Source: a virus
Length of the DNA: 32,450 bases
IMG/VR virus record: IMGVR_UViG_3300031576_000226
Coordinates: 1-32,450 of that record
Strand: one strand, 5' to 3'
Below are positions 5,988 to 14,059 of the stretch, one piece after another. The position numbers and the translations under genes were made by a program. Numbering within the stretch: the first letter of the stretch is position 1; each line of letters begins with the position of its first letter. Under the pieces are notes generated by a model. It had not been told where the DNA came from and ran no database searches. It saw only the letters and a list, made by a program, of their open reading frames with translations.

Positions 5988-6013
5988 GCCGCTGGCCAGA
6001 CTCGCCGCTGGCC
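5988..6013. repeat. Direct repeat GCCGCTGGCC, twice
   Basis: Two exact copies at 5988-5997 and 6004-6013 have a 16-base pitch, flanked by CTGCC on the left and GGCAG on the right as an outer dyad. The position just upstream of the terminase genes fits a small-terminase recognition site, but the assignment is inference. Confidence 0.35.
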
Positions 6014-6058
6014 TGGCAGGAGACGCGATAGATTTCTCGGGAGGGCTGTGGGAGTTGG

Positions 6059-6532
6059 GTGGCGAAGGGAAGTGGAGTTCTCAAGCTACGGTCCTCATTC
6101 GACCGTAGGCTTGCCCGCCTCGAGCATCAACGCATCTGGGAGCACACCCCGGCTGCGATCGATCTCGCCGTCGAGATCGTGCAACGTGCCGTCGCGATGT
6201 CGAACGAGGACGGCGCGACCCGCATGGAGCGCATCCGCGCGCTCGACTTAGCCCACCGCGTCAACAAAGAGATCTTCGTCGATCGCACGATCCCGGTGCT
6301 GAACCGCATCGAGGCTACGGCCGCGGTGATGGCGCTGCCGATGGCGGACGTGGAGCGCGACGCGGCAGAGGTGGAGGCGGGTAGCGTCGAGGCGATGCGC
6401 GTCGAGACGCACCGGATGATGCGGGAGCTGTTGGCGCGGGCCATCGGCAACGGGTCGGCGGCGCTCGAATCTTCGCGCCCTGGTCTGATTCTTCTTCCAC
6501 GGAACGGCGATGCTGGCGATGGCGCCCACTGA
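6059..6532 (+). CDS. Putative terminase small subunit
   Basis: A 157-aa protein starting at GTG 6059, with GGGAG a few bases ahead. Seen: an almost wholly helical sequence, a basic N-terminus (MAKGSGVLKLRSSFDRRLARLEHQ), then long helices (AIDLAVEIVQRAVAMSNEDGATRMERIRALDLAHRV and the segment from DVERDAAEVEAG to HRMMRELLARA). No clear helix-turn-helix motif stands out. The call rests mainly on place: it directly precedes and overlaps (23 bases) the large terminase, where nearly all tailed phages carry the small, DNA-recognising subunit. It could instead be an unrelated small protein. It is the first gene of the late rightward unit. Confidence 0.55.
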   Translation: MAKGSGVLKLRSSFDRRLARLEHQRIWEHTPAAIDLAVEIVQRAVAMSNEDGATRMERIRALDLAHRVNKEIFVDRTIPVLNRIEATAAVMALPMADVERDAAEVEAGSVEAMRVETHRMMRELLARAIGNGSAALESSRPGLILLPRNGDAGDGAH

Positions 6533-8156
6533 CCTCCGCCACGGCGTAGCGGATATTGCGGTGCGCGATCTAGAACTTCAGCGCGCCATGTGCGACCCGA
6601 CGTTCAACCCGGACGCCGCAGCGTTCTTCGTGTTCAATTTCTGTGTCACTCAGGACGAGGAGCGTGGCGGTGCGGTGTGCCGGATGCCGGATCCGGTGCG
6701 TCGCGGCTTCACGCTCCGGTTCCTCGACGCGCTCGACGCAGCGCGCACCGATCCCCACAACATTCACGACGAGAAGTCCCGTCGCATGCTGCACACATGG
6801 ATCGCCTGCCTTTACAACCTCTGGGCGGTTCAGTGGGTGCCGGGTTACGTTGGGTTGTTGATCTCGTTGAATCAGGACTACGTGGACGACGGTGGGCGGA
6901 ACTCGAAGACGTTCTCGATGTTCGGCCGCATGCGTTTCGCCTATGAGCGGCTTGCGGACCACGTGCGCAAGCAGGTTGACTTCTCCAGCATGTCGGCTGT
7001 GTGCGCTGAGAACGGCGCCTGGGTTATGGGGCGCGCTCCGACGCCCGAGGCTGGCCGTGGAGGCGGATTCGTGCGCGCGTTCGTGGACGAGTGCGCTCAC
7101 GTTGAGTGGATGGACTCGATTCATGCCGCGCTCGACCCGGCGTGTCGCATGGGCAAGGTGTACATGAGCACAGTGAACGGTCCGAACAACGTGTTCGCTC
7201 GGGTCAAGCGGGAGCGTTACGACGGCTGGCGTTTCTTCGAGGGGGATTGGAAGGGGGACCCAGACAAGACGGTCGGAAAGCGTGAGACGGAGACACCGGA
7301 GGAGCGGGAGCGTTACGGATCGCACGTGTCGCCGTGGTTTGTCTCGGCGACGTCGTCGCTCACATCGGACGATATCGCCCGTGAGTACAACCGCAACTAT
7401 TCGAAGTCCCGGCGCGGTTTGGTGTATCGAGAGTTCGACGTCCAGACTCACGCGCCCGGGTTGATCGAATATGACCCATCGCTCGAGCTGGCCGTTGGCG
7501 TGGACTACGCCTCGACGGGGATCGCCGCATTCGCGATCGGCCAGCCTGTGGGCAAGCGCGAGATGCGGGTCATTGCAGACTATGAGATCTCGGGGCAGAC
7601 GCTGGCGCAGCACGCCGAGAACCTGAAGCATCTGCTCCGTGCCGTCGGGTACGAAGGCCGCCTCGAGGACGTGACTTTGCTCGACGGCCCGGACGGCGAG
7701 ATGACGGAGGGCAGCGGGAGCCGCAAGGCGGACTACTTCCGAGAGGCTGGATTCCTCAAGGTGCGCCGCCCGCTGGTCAAGGGGCCCGGGTCTCACGATC
7801 GTGGCGTGGATGTTGTGCGCGTGCTTTTGTCTCAGCGTCGCATCCGTGTTTCGTCTCGGTGCCGGGCGATGATTGATCGGTTCGGGGAGTACCGCTGGCC
7901 TTTGGAGCGGACGACGGGACAGATCAAGGCGACGAAGCCGGTGCACGACGACTCGTCGCATGTGATGGACGCGCTGCGTTACTTGGTGACGGGCTTCTTC
8001 ACCGCGGCCGAAGTCAAAGCCTACGCGCCTTCGACGGTTGGGAATGACAGTTACGTCGCACGTGTGCGCAGCGCGTTCCAGGGTGCGAGGGTTGCGGAGC
8101 GCGCTGGTAGCTATGCGCGTCCTTTGGCTCCGGCGTCCGGCGAGATGAGGTGGTGA
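6510..8156 (+). CDS. terL: Terminase large subunit (packaging ATPase and nuclease)
   Basis: A 548-aa motor that pumps DNA into the procapsid and cuts it. Seen: a variant Walker A region KSRRMLHTW near 88-97 followed by the LYNLW helix, as in terminases that lack the classical GKS; Walker B AFVDECAHV near 190-198; a coupling segment VYMSTVNGPNNVFARV; and an RNase H-like nuclease with acidic motifs AVGVDYAS near 330, LLDGPDGE near 390 and HDDSSHVMDALRYL near 479-492. The length fits the family. ATG at 6510 has GGAA 5 bases ahead; ATG at 6519 is an alternative. Its TGA is one base before the portal GTG. Confidence 0.92.
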   Translation: MLAMAPTDLRHGVADIAVRDLELQRAMCDPTFNPDAAAFFVFNFCVTQDEERGGAVCRMPDPVRRGFTLRFLDALDAARTDPHNIHDEKSRRMLHTWIACLYNLWAVQWVPGYVGLLISLNQDYVDDGGRNSKTFSMFGRMRFAYERLADHVRKQVDFSSMSAVCAENGAWVMGRAPTPEAGRGGGFVRAFVDECAHVEWMDSIHAALDPACRMGKVYMSTVNGPNNVFARVKRERYDGWRFFEGDWKGDPDKTVGKRETETPEERERYGSHVSPWFVSATSSLTSDDIAREYNRNYSKSRRGLVYREFDVQTHAPGLIEYDPSLELAVGVDYASTGIAAFAIGQPVGKREMRVIADYEISGQTLAQHAENLKHLLRAVGYEGRLEDVTLLDGPDGEMTEGSGSRKADYFREAGFLKVRRPLVKGPGSHDRGVDVVRVLLSQRRIRVSSRCRAMIDRFGEYRWPLERTTGQIKATKPVHDDSSHVMDALRYLVTGFFTAAEVKAYAPSTVGNDSYVARVRSAFQGARVAERAGSYARPLAPASGEMRW

Positions 8157-8157
8157 C

Positions 8158-10299
8158 GTGGCGACGATGACGAGCCGACAGACGGCGTTGACTGGCGTGC
8201 GGTACGAGGGTGGTGCGGTATTCAATCGCGACGACTTCAACGCGCGGTTGGCCCAACAGGATGGGACGAAGGTTTACGACGAGATGCGCACCACGGACGC
8301 TGTCATCTCCGCGTCCCTGGATCGCATCATCTGGCCGCTCATGGCGGCGTCGTGGACCGTGCGTGCGGCCGAGGAGGATTCACAGGGCGAGGAGATCGCT
8401 GAGTTCGTCGAGTCGGTGCTGATGCCGGAGCGCTACACGCTCGGCTCGTCGCTCACGACCTGGATGGATACGTTGCGCCATGTGCTGCTCATGGTCCCGT
8501 TCGGTTTCACGGCGTTCGAGCGGGTCTGGGATGTGGACGAGCAGGGACGCAACGTGTACCGGGAGCTGTTCCCGATCCATCCTCGCAGTGTCTGGAAGTT
8601 CGAGGTAGACGAGCGTGGTGATCTAGCTGCCATCGTGCAGAGAGCGTATGACACGGGCGGGCGGCTCAAGGTGACGCGCGTCGAGGTCGGGTCCGCGATG
8701 GTCGTCACGTTTGGTCGAGAGGCGAAGAATCCCTGGGGGCGTGCGACGCTTCGCCCCATCTACGGGGACTGGTATCTGAAGCGTGTGCTGCTCGAGGTGG
8801 ACGCGATCCGGCACGAGAAGTACGGCGGCGGGATCGCCACGTTGACGATGCAGGATGGCGTCACGCGTGGTCAGGGAGCATGGGAGGAGGCCGAGAAGGT
8901 GGTGTTCGAGCTTCGGTCTCATCACCGCCAGGGCGCTGTGTTGGAGAACGGGCAGAAGCTCGAGGTTTTCTATCCGTCCGGCACTGGGTCGGACGTGATT
9001 GGGTCGGTCAAGTATCACGACGAGGCTATTGAACGCGCGTTGTGGTCGGAGTTCATGTCGATAGGGTTGTCTGAGACAGGTAGCCGCGCTACGCACGAGT
9101 CGAAGACTGGAATGCTGTTCTTGGCGAATCAGGGGGTGGCGAACGTGATTCGCGGTGCGTTCAACGCTCAGGCGATTCGTCCATTGGTGGATGCGGCGTT
9201 CGGGGTGCGGCCCGCATACCCGACGATCGAGGTCGAGGATCTGGACAAGATGACGGGGGATCAGCTTTCCACGGTGCTGGCGCCGTTGGTCAAGGCCGGG
9301 GTCATCACGCCGGATGGTGACCTCGAGGAGCATGTGCGTAACGTGCTCAAGTTCCCGGCGGCGAACCCGAAGACGGCGAAGACGCCCGTTGGGCCGGAGC
9401 CATCCGAGGATCCTGACGAAGACGAAGACGAGGCTGAAGACGCGGAGTTGGAAGCGGTGAAGGCTGGGGAGTCCGGCGCTCGGTTGATGATCGAGTTGCG
9501 TCGTGATCCTTTGCCCCACGAGTCGGCGTGTCGGTGGCGTGAGATGGCCGATTTCTTGGAGCAGGAGCCGCAGGACGTGATGCGAAACGCGGTGATCCCG
9601 GTGCGGAATCGCCAGATCTCTAAGTTGGCGAAGGCTTTGGCTTCTGGCTCTGCGGCGGAGGCCACGAAGCGCCCGCCTCCTGTGCCGTTTGTGAAGGAGA
9701 TGGTAGCGGCGATTGTGGCGGCGCTTCGCGAGGCGTACCTGCGCGGCGCCCAGGACGTGCGCCAGGAGCGAGAGCTTCAGTTGTCGGAGGAGAGGGTGTC
9801 TGGCGCGATCACGTTTCAGGAGGGCGAAGCCGACCTGGACGATGACGACATCGTGGACGAGGTGCAGCGCAAAGCATCCGCGAAGCTGAACCGGAAGGCT
9901 GAGGCGTTCGCTGTGGCGACCGGAGCCGCGTTGCTGGCTCGCGGCATGATGGAGCGCGTGGCTGTGCAGCCGAGTCTTGTCGGCGCGGCGCTGGAGAGGC
10001 AGATCGCGAACGCGATGGGCGGTCTCTCCACGGCCGTGCTCGAGGCTGAGGTGGCGGGACTGGTCGCTACGGCACTGGCTATTGGGCGTAACGATCAGGC
10101 CGCGGCGATAGGAGTGGAGCGGGCGTTCTACAGTGCGATTCTGGACGAGGGCACGTGCGATGCCTGCTTGCCTCTGGACGGCGACGAGCACGAGCCGGGT
10201 GACGTGCGGTACGAGACTCCGAATTCCGATTGTGAATCCACGGCCAGCGGGTCGAATCGTTGCCGGTGCGTCACGGTGTACGTCTGGGAGTCGCCATGA
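8158..10299 (+). CDS. Portal protein (Mu gp29-like) fused to a Mu F-like minor head domain
   Basis: A 713-aa protein. The first ~400 residues read as a Mu gp29/DUF935-type portal: DAVISASLDRIIWPLMAASW near 45-65, FGFTAFERVWDV, LFPIHPRSVW and WGRATLRPIY. This is the dodecameric ring through which DNA passes. An acidic linker (DPDEDEDEAEDAELE near 418-432) follows. The last part is helical and ends in the Mu F/SPP1 gp7 signature: FYSAILDEGTCDACLPLDG near 655-675, then CRC near 700. In Mu and SPP1, portal and minor head protein are separate genes; here no stop lies between them. GTG at 8158 starts one base after the terminase stop; ATG at 8167 is possible. The stop overlaps the next ATG. Confidence 0.85.
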   Translation: MATMTSRQTALTGVRYEGGAVFNRDDFNARLAQQDGTKVYDEMRTTDAVISASLDRIIWPLMAASWTVRAAEEDSQGEEIAEFVESVLMPERYTLGSSLTTWMDTLRHVLLMVPFGFTAFERVWDVDEQGRNVYRELFPIHPRSVWKFEVDERGDLAAIVQRAYDTGGRLKVTRVEVGSAMVVTFGREAKNPWGRATLRPIYGDWYLKRVLLEVDAIRHEKYGGGIATLTMQDGVTRGQGAWEEAEKVVFELRSHHRQGAVLENGQKLEVFYPSGTGSDVIGSVKYHDEAIERALWSEFMSIGLSETGSRATHESKTGMLFLANQGVANVIRGAFNAQAIRPLVDAAFGVRPAYPTIEVEDLDKMTGDQLSTVLAPLVKAGVITPDGDLEEHVRNVLKFPAANPKTAKTPVGPEPSEDPDEDEDEAEDAELEAVKAGESGARLMIELRRDPLPHESACRWREMADFLEQEPQDVMRNAVIPVRNRQISKLAKALASGSAAEATKRPPPVPFVKEMVAAIVAALREAYLRGAQDVRQERELQLSEERVSGAITFQEGEADLDDDDIVDEVQRKASAKLNRKAEAFAVATGAALLARGMMERVAVQPSLVGAALERQIANAMGGLSTAVLEAEVAGLVATALAIGRNDQAAAIGVERAFYSAILDEGTCDACLPLDGDEHEPGDVRYETPNSDCESTASGSNRCRCVTVYVWESP

Positions 10300-10550
10300 A
10301 GCTTTGGACTCCGGGCGTCATCGTGAGCGGCGCACGCGGCGGCAACGGCGCACGAGCGTTCATGGTGAAGCGGAGCCGATACAACGGACAGCGCAGCGCC
10401 AGGATTCTCGCCACGTATCGGAGTCGCAAGTATCACGTCGAGATCCCGGTGCGCGGTGACGGTGCGGTGGCGGATCAGAGGGCATTGGTTGAGGCTTGGG
10501 AGGAGTTGAAGCTGAAGCTCGGAGCGGTAGCGGAGGACTTGACGCCTTGA
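10296..10550 (+). CDS. Hypothetical small basic protein
   Basis: An 84-aa protein beginning MKLWTPGVIVSGARGG. ATG at 10296 overlaps the portal stop (ATGA), which decides the start although the frame is open from 10260. Seen: a basic, strand-rich middle (FMVKRSRYNGQRSARILATYRSRKYHVEIPV) and a C-terminal amphipathic helix (DQRALVEAWEELKLKLGAVAEDL). The family is not recognised. It sits between the portal and the protease/scaffold, a place where phages often carry small head assembly factors. Confidence 0.65.
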   Translation: MKLWTPGVIVSGARGGNGARAFMVKRSRYNGQRSARILATYRSRKYHVEIPVRGDGAVADQRALVEAWEELKLKLGAVAEDLTP

Positions 10551-11800
10551 GGAATCGACACGTTTTCACGGACGCCGTGCCCGGATTCGATCCGGCGGGC
10601 AAGTACCGGGTTCAGGCTATGTGGACGGGGGAGTGGCAGCACGACCAGCACGGAAAGATTGAGGTGACGAAGGCCGACCTAGAGACCGTGTTGCGCAATT
10701 TCAAGGCCGGGAAGCGGCGTCTCGTGCTCGATTACGACCACGGGACGGACTACGGGGCGACGCCGGAGGATCGCAAGGCTGCCGGGTGGTTCGACGATCT
10801 GGAGTTGGAGGAGCGGGAGGACGGCAGCGCGGTGCTTTGGGCCACGGTCGGTGTGACGGACGCGGCGAACGAGTACATCGAGGACGGCGAGTACATGTTG
10901 TTCTCTCCGACGTGGCATCCGAACTACAAGAACAAGGAGACTGGGGAGCTTCAGGGGCCGACGCTGTTGCGGGGCGCCTTGACGAATAACCCGTTTCTGG
11001 ACGGCGGGCAGCCTATGACTCGCGTCATGAGCGAGGGGGCCAGGAAGTGGGCAGAGAGAGCGGGCTTGGTATCGGCCACGGATGCGGCAACGATTGTCAC
11101 GTTGAGGCTTCCGGCCGGGATGGATCTCGCGGAGGTGGTCGCATCGTTGGAGGAGAAAGGGTACGTGGTCGATGGCGTATATCGTCAACAAGCGTACAGC
11201 GAGGGCGGAGCGGTGGTCGTTTCAAGGGTTCGAGTGAACCGGAAGGGGGCATCAGTGGATGAGAAGGATCAGAAGGAGCTCGTGGCGCTTCGCGAGACTC
11301 GAGCGGCTTCCGAGAAGGAGCTGGTCGCGTTGCGTGAGGAGGTCGTGAAGCTGAAGGGCGGTGCGTCGGAGCAGGTGCTTGCGATGACCGAGAAGCTCGC
11401 CGCAGTGGAGGGGCAGGTCAAGACTCTCGCTGAGGAGCGGGATAAGGCGGCAGGCGAGGCGAGGGCGATGCGGCGTTCGGCTGCGCTGGATCGGAATCGG
11501 GACCGCATTTCGCATGCGGACCGTGAGAAGTTCGGCAAGCTGTTCGACTCGGACGAGAAGATGTTCACGGAGATCGTGGCTTCGTTGCCGGTGCGGTTCC
11601 CTGGAACTCAGGCGGCGATCGCCTCGGGCGAGGTCGGTAGCGCATCCGACGAGTTCTTGGCGAAGGTCAAGGACGTGGAGGAGAAGGACAAGAAGAAGTT
11701 CTCCGATGCTGTTCGGATCGTCTCCATGAGGGAGCCTGACCTGCACGCGCGGTATGTCCAGGAGCGGCGCAGCGCCGTTCCCTCGGGAGGTGGCCGTTAA
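10547..11800 (+). CDS. Mu I-like capsid maturation protease with C-terminal scaffold
   Basis: A 417-aa protein. Seen: LVLDYDHGTDYGATPEDRKAAGWFDDL, then DGSAVLWATVGVTDAANEYIEDGEYMLFSPTW, near residues 50-125. This matches the Mu gpI protease pattern (D-x-H, AAGWI, LWaxVxWT, geYxxxSP). From about residue 235 an Arg/Glu/Lys-rich coiled coil (KELVALRETRAASEKELVALREEV) looks like internal scaffold, followed by a globular tail. It probably acts as scaffold and cleaves head proteins during maturation. The TTG start at 10547 is chosen because it overlaps the previous TGA (TTGA) and has GGAGG 10 bases ahead; the frame is open further upstream. A possible nested start is listed separately. Confidence 0.8.
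   Translation: MRNRHVFTDAVPGFDPAGKYRVQAMWTGEWQHDQHGKIEVTKADLETVLRNFKAGKRRLVLDYDHGTDYGATPEDRKAAGWFDDLELEEREDGSAVLWATVGVTDAANEYIEDGEYMLFSPTWHPNYKNKETGELQGPTLLRGALTNNPFLDGGQPMTRVMSEGARKWAERAGLVSATDAATIVTLRLPAGMDLAEVVASLEEKGYVVDGVYRQQAYSEGGAVVVSRVRVNRKGASVDEKDQKELVALRETRAASEKELVALREEVVKLKGGASEQVLAMTEKLAAVEGQVKTLAEERDKAAGEARAMRRSAALDRNRDRISHADREKFGKLFDSDEKMFTEIVASLPVRFPGTQAAIASGEVGSASDEFLAKVKDVEEKDKKKFSDAVRIVSMREPDLHARYVQERRSAVPSGGGR
11255..11800 (+). CDS. Possible nested scaffold protein, in-frame internal start
   Basis: Within the protease-scaffold gene an in-frame GTG at 11255 is preceded by an A/G-rich ribosome-binding site (AAGGGGG) with about 5 bases of spacing. The product would be 181 aa beginning MDEKDQKELVALRE, exactly at the border between protease and coiled coil. 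Several phages (lambda C/Nu3, Mu I/Z) make a free scaffold from an internal start in this way. The signal is the site plus the domain border; expression is inferred. Confidence 0.45.
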   Translation: MDEKDQKELVALRETRAASEKELVALREEVVKLKGGASEQVLAMTEKLAAVEGQVKTLAEERDKAAGEARAMRRSAALDRNRDRISHADREKFGKLFDSDEKMFTEIVASLPVRFPGTQAAIASGEVGSASDEFLAKVKDVEEKDKKKFSDAVRIVSMREPDLHARYVQERRSAVPSGGGR

Positions 11801-12192
11801 TGTACGAGAACGTTCAGGGTTTTAAGTACGAGAACGCGACGCAGGGTCGCAAGGGCAACGCGATCACGATCGGCACGGGAGAGGGTACGTGCGACTTGGC
11901 GACGGCGATCACGTCGAAGCCGATCGGTCTGTTGCTCGACGAGCCGAAGCAGAATGAGACGGGATCACTCGGCACTGTGCGCGGCAAGGTGTATCAGGCC
12001 ATCGCGTCGGCGGCTATCACCTACGGCGTGGTGCTGACGGCGACTACGGGCGGGAAGTTCGTCACGATCGGTGCGAAGGCCACTACGCTCACCACGACGT
12101 TGGAGTACACGTGGGGGTTCGCGTTGGCCGCGGCGAACGACGCGGACGACTTGATCCCGTTCCTGTTCGACCCTCACGAGATGGAGCAGTAA
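11800..12192 (+). CDS. Putative capsid decoration protein
   Basis: A 130-aa protein whose ATG overlaps the protease-scaffold TAA by one base. Seen: a Gly/Thr-rich, strand-forming sequence with ITIGTGEGTCDLATAITSKPIGLLLDEP, a middle of small residues (AITYGVVLTATTGGKFVTIGAKATTLT), and an EYTWGFALAAANDADDLIPFLFDPHE end. This composition and its place immediately before the major capsid gene resemble the small DUF2190-type or head-fibre/decoration proteins of phages with Mu-like head modules. It probably coats the capsid surface. There are no catalytic motifs. Confidence 0.6.
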   Translation: MYENVQGFKYENATQGRKGNAITIGTGEGTCDLATAITSKPIGLLLDEPKQNETGSLGTVRGKVYQAIASAAITYGVVLTATTGGKFVTIGAKATTLTTTLEYTWGFALAAANDADDLIPFLFDPHEMEQ

Positions 12193-12223
12193 ACAAGGCG
12201 GATAGCCTGGAAAGGAGTCGGGA

Positions 12224-13204
12224 ATGATTTCGGCGTATCAGGCGATTCCGTCGGACCCAGTTCTGACTGGTATCGCGTTGGAGTACCTTCAGAACCGAGG
12301 CAAGTATTTCGGGAAGAGCGTCTTCTTCCCCTACGTGTCTTCGGAAAAGGCGTCCGGGGTTTATTACGAGTTCGACGCCTACAACACGCTGACCGCGCGC
12401 AAGGCCGAGAAGGGTCGGCAAGGGCAGCTTACGCGGATCGACTTGCGGGCCACGAAGCAGTCGTTCATGGCCAGGCAATGGGGGTTCGCGACGACGATCC
12501 TGGCCGAGGACCGTCGGGATGTGTACCCGTCGGCCGATCTGGACACTCGGGCGGTGCGCATGTTGGAGGAGCAGGTGCTTCTCTCGCTCGAGGTCGAGGC
12601 GGAGCGCATCGTGGACGTTAACTCGACGTCACCGACGCAGGCAGCGACGGCAGCATGGACGGCCGCAACGGCCGACCCGAAGAAGGACGTGTCGCTGGCG
12701 GCCGAGAAGGTGCTGAAGCGGATTGGGGTGTTGCCGAACGCTTTCGCGATCGTCGGGGCTGAGTGGAGCACGCTCACGGCAAGCCAGGCTACGGCTGGGT
12801 CGGCTGGAGCATTGTATCACGAGGCCGTGAAGTACGTGGCGCAGGCCACTGGGCGCACGATGCAGGATCCGACGCTTGTGGCGTCGTACTTCAACGTCGA
12901 GGTTGCCGTGCCGTTGCTGGCGATCAGGAACGCCACGACGGACCTTCCGGAGAGCACGGTCGCTTCCGGCGGGCTGGCGGCGGACGGTGGGTACGTCTGG
13001 GACGAGCCGGACACGGCCTACGTGTTCATTACGGATCCAAACCCGGACACGGCGACGGTCATGTACGGCGGGGCGATGGGGCCGGTGGACATCGCGTCCG
13101 GTTCCTATGCGGAGAGCCCGCGGGTGGACGTCGTTGAGACGTGGAGCGAGGTCGAGCTGAAGGAGGTAGCGGCCGGGGCGCTCTGCAAGATCACTGGCAT
13201 CTGA
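12224..13204 (+). CDS. Major capsid protein
   Basis: A 326-aa protein with a strong ribosome-binding site (AAAGGAG, 7 bases before ATG) and its own 31-base leader, fitting high expression. Seen: MISAYQAIPSDPVLTGIALEY, then FFPYVSSEKASGVYYEFDAYN, and a long acidic helix (LEEQVLLSLEVEAERIVDV) like the spine helix of HK97-fold capsids. A later VAQATGRTMQDPTLVASYFNVEVAVP and a C-terminal VDVVETWSEVELKEVAAGALCKITGI resemble phage capsid ends. There is no obvious N-terminal delta domain, consistent with a separate scaffold next door. Assignment rests on order, length and fold-like pattern. Confidence 0.78.
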   Translation: MISAYQAIPSDPVLTGIALEYLQNRGKYFGKSVFFPYVSSEKASGVYYEFDAYNTLTARKAEKGRQGQLTRIDLRATKQSFMARQWGFATTILAEDRRDVYPSADLDTRAVRMLEEQVLLSLEVEAERIVDVNSTSPTQAATAAWTAATADPKKDVSLAAEKVLKRIGVLPNAFAIVGAEWSTLTASQATAGSAGALYHEAVKYVAQATGRTMQDPTLVASYFNVEVAVPLLAIRNATTDLPESTVASGGLAADGGYVWDEPDTAYVFITDPNPDTATVMYGGAMGPVDIASGSYAESPRVDVVETWSEVELKEVAAGALCKITGI

Positions 13205-13207
13205 GGC

Positions 13208-13606
13208 GTGAAATTCGTCGCAGTGATGCCGTTCGGGTTCGATCTGGTGGTTGACACCAGCGATTGGACCCCGTGGTTTCGTCGGGGTCGGCGAGGGAGT
13301 CTCGTCCGGCCCCACGAGCTGCGCTACGCGGTCGGTGCTAAGCGGCTTTGGTACGAGACGCTGAGGCGCGAGATCGCGTTGGGGTACGAGGCGTGTGTGT
13401 CGAGCGTGCCGCTCGAGGAATCGAGTCGCAAGGACGGTCCCGCGGCTCGGTGGAAGGCGTTAGGCCGCATCGCGGAGGGGGAGCAGCGGGTGTTCGATCC
13501 AGGAGACTCGGCGGCCGAGAGGTCCAAGACCATAGATGCCGTGAAGTCCGCGAGGCTTGCGTTGGAGTTGTCACCGGTGCAGAGGCGATACGCTCTGGAG
13601 GTCTAG
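13208..13606 (+). CDS. Hypothetical protein after major capsid
   Basis: A 132-aa protein starting at GTG 13208, three bases after the capsid stop; ATG at 13226 is an alternative start. Seen: MKFVAVMPFGFDLVVD, a basic loop (WFRRGRRGSLVRPHELR), then helices (LWYETLRREIALGYEAC and SKTIDAVKSARLALELSPVQRRYALEV). The family is not recognised. Proteins in this place are commonly minor head or connector components. Confidence 0.65.
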   Translation: MKFVAVMPFGFDLVVDTSDWTPWFRRGRRGSLVRPHELRYAVGAKRLWYETLRREIALGYEACVSSVPLEESSRKDGPAARWKALGRIAEGEQRVFDPGDSAAERSKTIDAVKSARLALELSPVQRRYALEV

Positions 13607-14059
13607 GTGGCGTATACGACGCTGTCGGAAGTTCGCAACGTAATTCCGTCCATCCAGATCAATGAGCAGTCGTTGCCGTCTCATGCGATCGTGACGACGT
13701 GGCTTACGTATGTTGATGGGCAGGTCAATCTCGCGCTCTCCGAGTCCGGCACTACGCTTCCCCTGGACGCTACGGCTGACGTCGATCTTCTGAACGCGCT
13801 CAAGCTGATCTGCGCGCGCGAGGTGGCGTACCAGGTTTTGACGTCGCGCGGCGCCACCGGATCGGGCGAAGGTCGTCCGTACTGGGCCGGATGGCATGAA
13901 GAGTTCATGGAGATGCTGGACAAGATCCGAGAGGGGTCATACCTCAAGGAGCGCGGAGTGGCTGGCGGCCCGAGTAGTTTCACGATGGGTGCCGATCCAG
14001 ACGACACGATCGACGAGGACCGCAAGAACGCCGACATCGTGAAAGGCATGCAATGGTGA
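13607..14059 (+). CDS. Putative head-tail connector (DUF1320-like position)
   Basis: A 150-aa protein starting at GTG 13607 directly after the previous TAG, with TGGAGG about 5 bases ahead. Seen: MAYTTLSEVRNVIPSI opening, helices (SHAIVTTWLTYVDGQVNLALSES, DVDLLNALKLICAREVAYQVL), and a WHEEFMEMLDKIREGSYLKE segment. The pattern of a short N-terminal motif followed by a helical bundle, between capsid and tail completion genes, is that of head completion/connector proteins (DUF1320 or gp6-like). The name is by analogy. Confidence 0.6.
   Translation: MAYTTLSEVRNVIPSIQINEQSLPSHAIVTTWLTYVDGQVNLALSESGTTLPLDATADVDLLNALKLICAREVAYQVLTSRGATGSGEGRPYWAGWHEEFMEMLDKIREGSYLKERGVAGGPSSFTMGADPDDTIDEDRKNADIVKGMQW

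Larger units (their letters stand above)
5489..6058. other. Non-coding region, candidate replication origin and packaging region
   Basis: This 570-base gap between the primase-helicase and the terminase genes holds no convincing gene: the open frames on both strands are Pro/Arg/Gly-rich and lack ribosome-binding sites. It contains the distal iteron-like repeats, an AT-rich stretch, a strong G:C hairpin, a 36-base dyad and a 10-base direct repeat. Plus-strand composition changes from C-rich on the left (lines at 4681 and 5041: 28 C/11 G and 20 C/9 G by hand) to G-rich on the right (lines at 8941 and 12661: 21 G/13 C and 25 G/17 C). Such a flip is typical of an origin or of divergent replication and transcription. 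Proximity to terminase also allows a pac or cos site. Confidence 0.5.

Noticed and set aside
6570-8240. 556-aa minus-strand open frame
   Set aside because: Antisense shadow of the large terminase; Arg/His-rich with no motifs. The plus strand has clear terminase motifs.
8623-10191. 522-aa minus-strand open frame
   Set aside because: Antisense shadow of the portal gene with Arg/His/Leu bias and no domain.
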